Source: CAYUVF01 sp964448045 (GTDB lineage Bacteria; Bacteroidota; Rhodothermia; Rhodothermales; Salinibacteraceae). From it: 43,231 nt of DNA. Numbering within the stretch: the first letter of the stretch is position 1; the number at the start of each line of letters is the position of its first letter. Below the pieces are notes generated by a model, which did not search any database, was not told the origin of the DNA, and worked only from the letters and a program-made list of their open reading frames with translations. The translations under genes were made by a program, and so were the position numbers. Shown here one piece after another: positions 17,665 through 24,386 of the stretch. The stretch spans positions 1 to 43,231 of the forward strand of contig CAYUVF010000037.1 in the NCBI GenBank assembly GCA_964448045.1, given 5' to 3'.

Positions 17665-17681
17665 AAAAATCGGGCGGCGCC

Positions 17682-17712
17682 TTTCGTTCAGCCTGAATAA
17701 TTCCTATGTTTG
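17682..17712 (+). promoter_or_regulatory. Candidate Bacteroidota-type promoter
   Basis: TATGTTTG at 17705-17712 fits the Bacteroidota -7 consensus TAnnTTTG. TTTC at 17682-17685 lies 19 nt before it, close to the -33 element TTTG. It points toward exbB and lies about 110 bp upstream of a second, sigma70-like promoter. The match is short, so chance is possible. Confidence 0.4.
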
Positions 17713-17797
17713 CACATGAACGGCCGGGCGTTCGATTCTCAGCCGTTGGCTTGGTGCGAATCGAGATCAAATATTGACATTGATTCGCGCCGTCTCT

Positions 17798-17826
17798 TTG
17801 ACAAAGGACACCGGATTCCATATAAT
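17798..17826 (+). promoter_or_regulatory. Consensus sigma70-type promoter for exbB operon
   Basis: TTGACA at 17798-17803 and TATAAT at 17821-17826 are both perfect and separated by exactly 17 nt. Transcription would start near 17833, leaving a leader of about 160 nt before the exbB start at 17992. A second TTGACA at 17774-17779 has no matching -10. Confidence 0.8.
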
Positions 17827-17874
17827 TTCCGGATGTGGAGCGTCACGACGAGATCGGGCGTTTCTGCGACGTTG

Positions 17875-17911
17875 GCCGCACCGCTTCCGTCCCCATCGGA
17901 GTGGGTGCGGC
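17875..17911 (+). other. Stem-loop in exbB leader
   Basis: GCCGCACC (17875-17882) pairs perfectly with GGTGCGGC (17904-17911). TCCG/CGGA inside (17886-17889 with 17897-17900) extends the structure. It sits in the middle of the predicted exbB 5' leader. There is no T tract after it, so it is not a terminator. It could affect mRNA stability or translation. The rest of the 327-bp gap between ctpA and exbB shows no gene. Confidence 0.5.
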
Positions 17912-17991
17912 AAATCGAATACGCGCCTACACGGCCCACCAACATCATCTAAATCTGTAACTAAGCGTTATCCAAGCGGAGGAAGCCATCC

Positions 17992-18753
17992 ATGGGAATT
18001 TTTGACTTGCTGACGGTACACCTGCTGTTGATGCTGCCTCAAGAGGCAGAAGGCGGCGGAGCCATCAATGCACTGGTCGAACGCTTCAATGAGGGCGGAG
18101 AGTTCATGTGGCCCGTGCTCATCTGCTTGATCATTGGTTTAGCGATTGCTTTTGAGCGCATCATCACCCTGAACCGAGCAGATATCAACACCCGCAAGTT
18201 TTTGCAGGACGTAAAGCAAGCTCTCGAAGAGGGCGGTATTGCTGCGGCGGAAGAAGAGTGCGCCAACACACGCGGCCCGGTGGCTTCGGTCTTCCAGGCG
18301 GGGCTGCTGCGCGCCGATGAAGGCATCGACGCCGTTGAGAAAGCCGTCGTCTCGTACGGATCCATCGAAATGAGCTTTTTGGAGCGCGGGCTGGTGTGGC
18401 TCTCCCTGTTCATTAGCATCGCGCCCATGCTCGGATTCCTCGGCACGGTGATCGGAATGATTCAGGCGTTCGACGCGATTGAAACCGCGGGTGACATCTC
18501 GCCGAGCCTCGTGGCCGGTGGTATTAAGGTTGCCCTCCTGACGACGGCCTTCGGGTTGATCGTAGGTGTGATCCTGCAGTTCTTCTACAACTACGCCGTT
18601 TCCAAGATTGATCGTATCGTCGTGGAGATGGAGGATGCCTCGATTGAGCTGATCGATTCGCTCGTGATGCTCCAGGCCGGCCGCTCCATCACCGGTGAGA
18701 AAGAGGTGCCGAAAAGCATCGGATCTGCGGAGGAAGGTTCCTCCGAATCCTAA
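17992..18753 (+). CDS. exbB: ExbB/TolQ/MotA-type proton channel protein
   Basis: Inner-membrane stator protein of 253 residues that, with ExbD, uses the proton gradient to energise TonB-like or Tol-like machines. Three membrane segments are visible (about 38-55, 130-155 and 172-198), with a cytoplasmic domain between the first two (ADINTRKFLQDVKQALEEGG and on). The conserved core is MLGFLGTVIGMIQAFDAI...GGIKVALLTTAFGLIVGV. The start at 17992 follows GGAGGAA. The gene leads an operon with a small membrane protein and two exbD genes. No tonB lies in the window. Confidence 0.93.
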   Translation: MGIFDLLTVHLLLMLPQEAEGGGAINALVERFNEGGEFMWPVLICLIIGLAIAFERIITLNRADINTRKFLQDVKQALEEGGIAAAEEECANTRGPVASVFQAGLLRADEGIDAVEKAVVSYGSIEMSFLERGLVWLSLFISIAPMLGFLGTVIGMIQAFDAIETAGDISPSLVAGGIKVALLTTAFGLIVGVILQFFYNYAVSKIDRIVVEMEDASIELIDSLVMLQAGRSITGEKEVPKSIGSAEEGSSES

Positions 18754-18784
18754 GCTGCTCGGATGCATGGTGTGGCTTATTCGA

Positions 18785-18858
18785 AGTGAGCGGAGCGGCG
18801 GGGGGCCCAGCCGGGCCTCGGTCGCTCGGCTTCGCGTCGAAGCCATGCCGCTCTCACT
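18785..18858 (+). other. Multi-hairpin intergenic element after exbB
   Basis: Within the 142-bp gap, GGCTTCG at 18828-18834 pairs with CGAAGCC at 18838-18844 around a 3-nt loop. GGCCC and GGGCC near 18804-18816 form another hairpin. An outer stem joins 18785-18798 to 18848-18858 with a 3-nt bulge. The whole reads as a branched structure within the operon mRNA. It may set the relative levels of exbB and the downstream genes or be a REP-like repeat unit. Confidence 0.45.
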
Positions 18859-18895
18859 CGGATCTGTCATCCCCATCTTTTAACGACGCAAAACA

Positions 18896-19168
18896 ATGGA
18901 AACCATCGTTCCGTACGCCATATGGGCGGCGCTCATCCTCGGAGGGCTGGGCATTGTAGCCCTTTTGATCTTTAGCCTGCGTAACTTGTTTTACGGGAAA
19001 GTCGAGCCGCTTTCGATTGCGATTGTGGCCGTCCCCGGTGTCATCGTGGTGGTGCTCCGCCTCGTGCTGGCCACGTGGGCGCAAGCGGCTATGGGTACGC
19101 TGCTTGCTATGTTTGCCCTCACCCTGCTGGGCCTGTTTCTTTCGGGCGTGCGCAGCCTCTTTACCTGA
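18896..19168 (+). CDS. Small membrane protein between exbB and exbD
   Basis: Protein of 90 residues with about three predicted membrane helices (6-27, 38-58 and 63-86) and hardly any soluble part. A short basic/aromatic loop (RNLFYGKVEP) lies between the first two. I do not recognise a family. Its place inside an exbB-exbD operon suggests an accessory subunit of this proton-driven complex. That is an inference. Confidence 0.7.
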   Translation: METIVPYAIWAALILGGLGIVALLIFSLRNLFYGKVEPLSIAIVAVPGVIVVVLRLVLATWAQAAMGTLLAMFALTLLGLFLSGVRSLFT

Positions 19169-19230
19169 TAACCGCGCGCCGCGAACTGCCCGCTTACCGA
19201 CCCTAATTGAACCTGGATTGGGTGTCCCTT

Positions 19231-19833
19231 ATGCCTAAAGGATTGCTTGACAAAAAACGCGAACGGGAGGAAGCTACAATCCCTACTTCCTCCATGGCCG
19301 ACATCGCGTTCCTTCTCCTCATCTTTTTCCTCGTGACGACGACGATCAATGTCGACACGGGCATTGGTATGACCCTGCCGCCAAAGCTGCAGCAGGATCA
19401 GCAGCCACCTCCGGTGAAGGAGCGCAACATGCTGAAGATTCTGGTGAATTCCTCGGGCGAAGTGCTGCTCGAAGAGGAACTGACGACCGTGGAGAAGATC
19501 CGGAGTGAGGTGAAGACGCACGTCACGAACTACGGCCAGAGTGCGGATTATGCCGTGAGCCCGGACAAAGCGGTGGTGTCGATTAAGACCGATGCCGAGA
19601 CGCCATACGAAACGTACATCCGCGTGCTCGATGAGGTCTGGATGGCCTACCGCGAGATCTGGGAGAGCATTGCTCGCTCGAACAAGCTCCCCAACGGCGA
19701 GTCGGCCGGCCTGGAGCGTACGTGGCCGAGCTACGAGGCCTACCGCGGCCAACTGGGTCCCGATGAGGACAACCTGATCCGCGAGGCGTTCAAGGCGAAA
19801 ATCTCCATCGCCGAGCCGGACTTGGGCGAATAA
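19231..19833 (+). CDS. exbD: ExbD/TolR-type biopolymer transport protein (first copy)
   Basis: Protein of 200 residues with one N-terminal membrane helix (about 22-41). The helix carries the conserved channel aspartate D24 in SSMADIAFLLLIFFLV. A periplasmic domain follows, longer than in E. coli ExbD (about 141 residues), with an insertion around residues 130-170. The ATG at 19231 is used. A TTG eight codons upstream is less likely because the basic residues normally sit just before the helix. It works with ExbB as a proton-driven stator. Confidence 0.9.
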   Translation: MPKGLLDKKREREEATIPTSSMADIAFLLLIFFLVTTTINVDTGIGMTLPPKLQQDQQPPPVKERNMLKILVNSSGEVLLEEELTTVEKIRSEVKTHVTNYGQSADYAVSPDKAVVSIKTDAETPYETYIRVLDEVWMAYREIWESIARSNKLPNGESAGLERTWPSYEAYRGQLGPDEDNLIREAFKAKISIAEPDLGE

Positions 19834-19885
19834 CGGCGCCCCGTCTTTCCTCCCTGCCCCTTGATCGACGAACGACTATAGTCCC

Positions 19886-20350
19886 ATGGCCTCCAACCGC
19901 TTTGAAAAGCGAAGCTCCGACACCTCGCCGGGTATTTCCACGGCGTCGCTGCCGGACATCGTGTTCATGCTGCTCATCTTCTTTATGGTGTCGACCGTAT
20001 TGCGCGAAACCGAAATCAAGGTCCAGACGCGCCTGCCCTCGGCCGAGGCGCTGACGAAGATCGAGCAGAAGCGCCTGATCTCATATGTCTATATCGGTCC
20101 GCGCAAGACGGGGCCGGATGAGCAGCAGGGCGAAACCGCGATCCAGATCGATGATGCGCTCATCGAGAACCCGACGAGCATCCGCCAGATTATGTACAGC
20201 AAGCTGCAGGAGCAGCCCAAGCTTATTGCCTCGCTCAAGGTCGACCGCCAGTCGCCCATGCGCGTCGTCAACGAGGTGCAGCAGGAGCTTCGGGAAGCGA
20301 ATGCGCTGCGCATCAATTACTCGTCCACCCGGGAGTCGGGCTCGCAGTAA
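19886..20350 (+). CDS. exbD: ExbD/TolR-type biopolymer transport protein (second copy)
   Basis: Protein of 154 residues with the same layout as its neighbour: a short basic N-terminus, a membrane helix with D24 in TASLPDIVFMLLIFFMVST, then a periplasmic domain. The LKVDRQSPMRVVNEVQQELREANALRINYS segment (about 118-147) is the usual ExbD C-terminal fold. Two different ExbD proteins per ExbB are common in Bacteroidota and imply a mixed stator. A terminator follows 26 bp after the stop. Confidence 0.9.
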   Translation: MASNRFEKRSSDTSPGISTASLPDIVFMLLIFFMVSTVLRETEIKVQTRLPSAEALTKIEQKRLISYVYIGPRKTGPDEQQGETAIQIDDALIENPTSIRQIMYSKLQEQPKLIASLKVDRQSPMRVVNEVQQELREANALRINYSSTRESGSQ

Positions 20351-20376
20351 GCCGCTCCGTTTTTTCCTCATTCTAT

Positions 20377-20407
20377 AAAAAAGCTCTGCTTCGGCAGGGC
20401 TTTTTTT
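20377..20407 (+). terminator. Terminator of the exbB-exbD operon
   Basis: AGCTCTGC (20382-20389), a TTCG tetraloop and GCAGGGCT (20394-20401), with one G-U pair, are preceded by six A and followed by seven T. This is a strong factor-independent terminator. The flanking A/T tracts could also pair or act in the reverse direction. Confidence 0.92.
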
Positions 20408-20480
20408 ATGTATGCTCTCGGGGGGCGTCCGCCTCTCGCTTTCCAGAATTCTCTCGAAGATTAACTGACCCTATCTTTTT

Positions 20481-21500
20481 ATGTCTCACCGCATAACGCT
20501 CTTGCCGGGCGATGGTATTGGTCCGGAAGTCACCAATGCCACGATGCACGTTCTTGAAGCCACCGGCGTGGATATCGAATGGGACCGCCACCGCATCGTT
20601 GGCACGCGCGCTGTGGAAGAAGGGCGCCCCTCGCTGCCCGACGATGTTCCGGCCTCCATCCGGGATACCACCGTCGCCCTGAAGGGCCCCATCACCACAC
20701 CCGTCGGCGAAGGATTTACCAGCGTCAATGTCCAACTGCGGCAGGAGCTCGATCTGTACGCCAACGTGCGTCCCTGCACTACCCTGCCGGGGCTGGATAC
20801 GCCCTTCGATGACGTCGATCTGATTACGTTTCGTGAGAACACGGAGGGGCTCTACTCCGGCATCGAGAACTACGACGACCGGCTCGAGATTGCCGATTCA
20901 ATTGCACGGATTACCCGGCGCGGCTCGGAGCGGATTATTCGCTTTTGCTTCGAGTATGCGCGTCAGCACGGGCGGGAACGGGTAACGCTGGTGCACAAGG
21001 CGAATATCCTGAAGCTCACCTCGGGCATGTTCCTGGACATCGGCCGCGATATCGCCGAGGATTATCCGGAGATCGAGTTCAACGACCGGATTATCGACAA
21101 CATGTGCATGCAGCTCGTCATGAATCCAAACGAGTACGATTGCCTGGTCACGACGAACCTCTTCGGCGATATCCTGAGCGATCTGGCGGCAGGTCTGGTC
21201 GGTGGCCTCGGCGTGGTGGGAGGCGCCAACCTGGGCGACGACTACGCGGTGTTTGAGGCGGTGCACGGCAGTGCGCCCGACATTGCTGGGCAGAACATCG
21301 CGAATCCGACCGCGCTTATCCGGACGGCGGTGATGATGCTGCGTCACCTGGACGAGCATGACGCCGCCGATGTTATTGAGCGCGAGCTGCTGGCCACCTA
21401 CCGCGAAGGGGAACATCTGACGGCCGATGTGGGCGGCTCCTGCACGACCACCGAGTTCGCCAAGCGTCTCGCCAATCGCGTCTCCACGGCGATGGCATGA
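20481..21500 (+). CDS. Isocitrate dehydrogenase, NAD-type
   Basis: Beta-decarboxylating dehydrogenase of 339 residues that makes 2-oxoglutarate in the TCA cycle. Substrate residues follow the isocitrate pattern: S81-V-N83-x-x-L-R87, LYANVR97P and FRENTEGLY125. The K in VHKANILK and the later D residues of NLFGDILSD bind substrate and metal. The cofactor segment HGSAPDIAGQNIANPTALI carries the Asp typical of NAD-dependent enzymes rather than the Lys-Tyr pair of NADP enzymes. Isopropylmalate or homoisocitrate dehydrogenase are less likely because of the SxNVxLR motif. Confidence 0.88.
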   Translation: MSHRITLLPGDGIGPEVTNATMHVLEATGVDIEWDRHRIVGTRAVEEGRPSLPDDVPASIRDTTVALKGPITTPVGEGFTSVNVQLRQELDLYANVRPCTTLPGLDTPFDDVDLITFRENTEGLYSGIENYDDRLEIADSIARITRRGSERIIRFCFEYARQHGRERVTLVHKANILKLTSGMFLDIGRDIAEDYPEIEFNDRIIDNMCMQLVMNPNEYDCLVTTNLFGDILSDLAAGLVGGLGVVGGANLGDDYAVFEAVHGSAPDIAGQNIANPTALIRTAVMMLRHLDEHDAADVIERELLATYREGEHLTADVGGSCTTTEFAKRLANRVSTAMA

Positions 21501-21546
21501 GGGCCCTGAGTCGAGGCCCGTTCTCGCACTGAATTATCCGATCTGA

Positions 21547-21981
21547 ATGTCCATGATCCAGCGAATCCAATCCGTCTATTTGCTCCTCGGGGCCGCTGCG
21601 CTCGTCGGGCTGGTGTTTCTCGATTCCTTTCGGCAGGGCGCAGCCGCCGACACGTACGCCTGGTTTGAGCCTGCCATCACGGGACTGAGTCTCGCGACGG
21701 CGGCGGTTGGGCTCGTCGCGATCTTCCTCTACAGCAACCGCCCGCGCCAGCGCAAGGTGGTGATCGGCACGCAAGTCGGGACGATCCTGACGGTGGCGGT
21801 GCTCTACGCCAGCCTCTATCTGACGGGCGGATTCGACGTGCGCGCCGCGGATGGATCAATCGATATCGGGCAGGTTCTGCTGGTGGCTTTGCCGGTGATC
21901 GCGTATTTGCTGTTTTACTTGGCCCGCCGCGGAATCGAGAGCGACATCGAACTCGTCAAGTCGATGGACCGGCTCCGGTAA
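21547..21981 (+). CDS. DUF4293 family membrane protein
   Basis: Protein of 144 residues with four predicted membrane helices. It opens with MIQRIQSVYLLL and ends with LVKSMDRLR, both hallmarks of the Bacteroidota DUF4293 family. The function of the family is unknown. It follows the isocitrate dehydrogenase gene by 46 bp. The ATG at 21547 or the one two codons later (21553) may be used. Confidence 0.88.
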   Translation: MSMIQRIQSVYLLLGAAALVGLVFLDSFRQGAAADTYAWFEPAITGLSLATAAVGLVAIFLYSNRPRQRKVVIGTQVGTILTVAVLYASLYLTGGFDVRAADGSIDIGQVLLVALPVIAYLLFYLARRGIESDIELVKSMDRLR

Positions 21982-22047
21982 GCACGGCTGCGTCCCCGCT
22001 CGAACGGGCTGCGGCCATTCTCTTCACATCCCCGATGGATAGGTGCT

Positions 22048-22941
22048 ATGGCGTCGCGCCCAGCTTTCGTGTACGTTGCCGTGGCGGTCGGGGTGATCAG
22101 TTTCACCTTCAGTCCCATCCTGGTTCGCTGGGCTGATGAGGCGCCCGGCATGGCGATCGCGGTGTGGCGGACGGTGTTTGCTGCGCTGCTTCTCGCTCCC
22201 GCTGCTTGGCGACGAATCGGCCCGGCTGTGCGTGCGTTCAGCCGCCGCGACGTCGCGCTGATCGGGGCAGCCGGAGTCTTTCTGGGGCTGCACTTCATCA
22301 CGTGGATTGAGTCGCTGTATTTCACAACGGTAGCGAGCGCATCGGTGCTGGTGACGACGAGCCCGATTTTTCTCGTCGTGTTGGGCTACTGGTTTCTCGA
22401 CGAACAGCTCTCGTGGCCGACGATCGGGGCGATCGGAATCTCGGTCGCGGGAGCCGCGCTCATCGGATGGGGGGATATGCGGGGTATCGGCGTCGGGCCG
22501 GCGCCGCTCTGGGGCAATGGACTGGCGATTACGGCGTCGCTGCTCGTCAGCCTATATCTGCTGATCGGGCGGCACGTGCGCCAACAGGTGCCTTGGCTCG
22601 CCTACGTCTTTCCGCTGTACGCGGTCACGGCCCTAACGACGCTCGTTGCCGCATGGGGGCAGGGCGTCCCGCTGTTTGGGTACGACTGGGGCTTTTACGG
22701 ACTGTGCGCGCTCATGGCCATCGGCCCACAGATCCTGGGGCACGGCTCGTTCAACTACGCCCTGCAGTATTTCCCTGCGGCGCTGGTGGGGATGTTGGCA
22801 CTGCTGGAGCCGGTTGGGGCGTCGGCACTGGCGTATGGGTTGTTCGGCGAGGTGCCCACCCTCCTGGCGATCACAGGAATGCTCGTAGTGCTGGGGGCAG
22901 TGGCAGTAGTGGTACGTTATGAGCGCGGCCGGGATGGCTGA
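22048..22941 (+). CDS. EamA/DMT family transporter
   Basis: Inner-membrane transporter of 297 residues built from two five-helix EamA repeats (about 8-145 and 155-290). Typical segments are FSPILVRWADEAPGMAIAVWR near 23-41, WIESLYFTTVASASVLVTTSP near 90-110, and GHGSFNYALQYFPAALVGMLALLEPVGASALAY near 231-263. Such proteins usually export amino acids or metabolites. The substrate cannot be read from sequence. It converges on the glycosyltransferase gene with 14 bp between stops. Confidence 0.88.
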   Translation: MASRPAFVYVAVAVGVISFTFSPILVRWADEAPGMAIAVWRTVFAALLLAPAAWRRIGPAVRAFSRRDVALIGAAGVFLGLHFITWIESLYFTTVASASVLVTTSPIFLVVLGYWFLDEQLSWPTIGAIGISVAGAALIGWGDMRGIGVGPAPLWGNGLAITASLLVSLYLLIGRHVRQQVPWLAYVFPLYAVTALTTLVAAWGQGVPLFGYDWGFYGLCALMAIGPQILGHGSFNYALQYFPAALVGMLALLEPVGASALAYGLFGEVPTLLAITGMLVVLGAVAVVVRYERGRDG

Positions 22942-22955
22942 TGGGGGGGCGGGCT

Positions 22956-24011
22956 TTATGCGGGCGCATCGGCGCGTTGATACGGCGACCGAAACCACTC
23001 GGAAGGCAGCTCACTGAAACGCCGCCGCTTCCGCAAAAAGTAGTCGAGCACGATGCTGCCGCGGTAGGGAGGTACCACCGCCGGTTCGTCGGGATCCGGG
23101 CGGACGTCTGCGTAGTGGCGTCGCATCCGATGTGCATCGCGATAGGCGCGGATGATGGCAGCGGCCTCCTGTAGGCGGCCTGAAGCAAGGGCACGGAGAA
23201 CGGCTCCTCCATCGAGCAGAACCCGCATCGGGAAGATCCGCCGCCAGTGAGCCGGCGGGAGGTTCTTATACAGCATCAGCAGGCTGTTACGGAAGTTGTA
23301 GTATGCCTTGCGCGGACTGCCCTGCGGAAGGGAGGCACCGCCGATGTGATAGGCCGTGCTGGCCGGTTGGGCGAGAACCCGGTAGCCCGCACGGTGAAGC
23401 CGCCAGCACAGGTCGATTTCTTCCATGTGCATCTCGAAGCGCTCATCCAGCGGGCCGACCTCGTCCAGCGCGGTGCGTCGGAGCATAAGGGCGGCACCCG
23501 TGGCCCAGAAGATATCGCGCGGCGCATCGTACTGCCCGTGGTCCTCTTCCATGGTGAAGAAGAGGCGCCCGCGCGTGAAGGGGTACCCGAAGCGGTCCAG
23601 ATAGCCCCCGGCGCCTCCGGCATATTCGAAGTGGCTCCGGTCATCGTACTGTAGCAGCTTGGGTTGAACGGCGCCGACCTCCGGATGTCGCTCCATTGTC
23701 CGGACGAGCGGATGCAGCCAGCCGGGGGGGACCTCGACATCATTGTTGAGCAGCATCACATATTGGCCCGTGGCGTGTGGCAGCGCGGCGTTGTTGCCCC
23801 GGCAAAAGAGCCAATTCGCCGGGTGCTGCACGACCTGTACGGAAGGATACGCGGCGCGCACCCAGCCCGCCGACCCGTCAGTCGAGGCATTGTCGGCGAG
23901 GATGATTTCGAGATCGGGATAGTCCGTGGCGACCACTGAGGGGAGGCACTGCTGGAGCAGGGGGAGCGCATTCCACGACACAATGATGATGGAAACGCGG
24001 GGGAGAGCCAT
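22956..24011 (-). CDS. Family 2 glycosyltransferase
   Basis: GT-A fold transferase of 351 residues. The N-terminal MALPRVSIIIVSWNALPLL starts the nucleotide-sugar domain, with D40 in ADNASTDGS and the metal-binding N-N-D91 in MLLNNDVEVPPGWL. The later MHMEEIDLCWRLHRAGYRVL segment is typical of rhamnosyl- and galactofuranosyl-type GT2 enzymes. The start at 24011 gives the canonical N-terminus; an in-frame ATG at 24059 would add 16 residues without similarity. Its mRNA leader may include the terminator and structured RNA found just upstream. It probably acts in polysaccharide or glycolipid synthesis. Confidence 0.88.
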   Translation of the reverse strand: MALPRVSIIIVSWNALPLLQQCLPSVVATDYPDLEIILADNASTDGSAGWVRAAYPSVQVVQHPANWLFCRGNNAALPHATGQYVMLLNNDVEVPPGWLHPLVRTMERHPEVGAVQPKLLQYDDRSHFEYAGGAGGYLDRFGYPFTRGRLFFTMEEDHGQYDAPRDIFWATGAALMLRRTALDEVGPLDERFEMHMEEIDLCWRLHRAGYRVLAQPASTAYHIGGASLPQGSPRKAYYNFRNSLLMLYKNLPPAHWRRIFPMRVLLDGGAVLRALASGRLQEAAAIIRAYRDAHRMRRHYADVRPDPDEPAVVPPYRGSIVLDYFLRKRRRFSELPSEWFRSPYQRADAPA

Positions 24012-24077
24012 TGGGCGGCAGCGAAATCTGGGGGAGTCGGCGATGCCCGCTGAAGACACGGCATATCACACGTACCC

Positions 24078-24114
24078 AAAATAACAGCCGGTGTGCCCGA
24101 AGACACACCGGCTG
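24078..24114 (-). terminator. Strong minus-strand terminator upstream of glycosyltransferase
   Basis: CAGCCGGTGTG (24114-24104 read on the minus strand) and CACACCGGCTG (24095-24085) form a perfect 11-bp stem with an 8-nt loop, followed by TTATTTT. No protein gene lies upstream on this strand before recQ, so it must end a non-coding transcript or act as a leader attenuator. Confidence 0.8.
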
Positions 24115-24204
24115 CCCCACCATCGTTTGAGACCCGAGTTGACAAAAGGCCTCCTGTAAGATTTGCTGCCCTACAGACACGCCTGATCGCCAAACGTAAC
24201 GTGC
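24078..24204 (-). ncRNA. Candidate structured RNA with own terminator
   Basis: Reading the minus strand, a promoter-like TATATTTTGG (24220-24211) is followed by a sequence with nested stems. P1 pairs 24196-24191 with 24129-24124, P2 pairs 24184-24181 with 24150-24147, and P3 pairs 24176-24172 with 24158-24154. A strong terminator then ends near 24078. No open reading frame with coding character lies on it. It is either a free small RNA of about 125 nt or an attenuated leader of the glycosyltransferase gene that starts 67 nt further on. I do not recognise a known RNA family. Confidence 0.4.
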
Positions 24205-24245
24205 CAAATCCCAAAATATATAGATTCACAGAAACTACACATACG

Positions 24246-24294
24246 GCTGCCGTCCTCGTGTCCGAACCCCGTGACGGGGCGGAAGTAATGCAGC
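24246..24294. other. Stem-loop in gap before recQ
   Basis: GCTGC (24246-24250) pairs with GCAGC (24290-24294). Inside, TCCG (24261-24264) pairs with CGGA (24280-24283) and CCCCG (24267-24271) with CGGGG (24275-24279). It may belong to the recQ leader on the plus strand or be the 5' part of a longer minus-strand RNA. The remainder of 24115-24386 holds no convincing gene. A short A/G-rich repeat (GAATGAGGAATGAGG) lies at 24302-24316. Confidence 0.35.
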
Positions 24295-24386
24295 ATAGCA
24301 CGAATGAGGAATGAGGGAGGGCACGTCGATCCGATCCGAATGGCGCGTGCACATAGATCTCAGAATCACCTACCACCACGATCGTG

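Noticed and set aside
17710..17952. 80-codon open frame in the exbB upstream gap
   Set aside because: It spans the consensus promoter and leader hairpin, and its composition is not protein-like.
22956..24059. Glycosyltransferase start at 24059
   Set aside because: The extra 16 residues precede the conserved VSIIIVSWN strand and have no family counterpart; 24011 gives the canonical N-terminus.
24246..24294. tRNA gene
   Set aside because: The stem-loop has a T-arm-like GGTTCGGA on the minus strand, but no acceptor, D or anticodon arms can be fitted.
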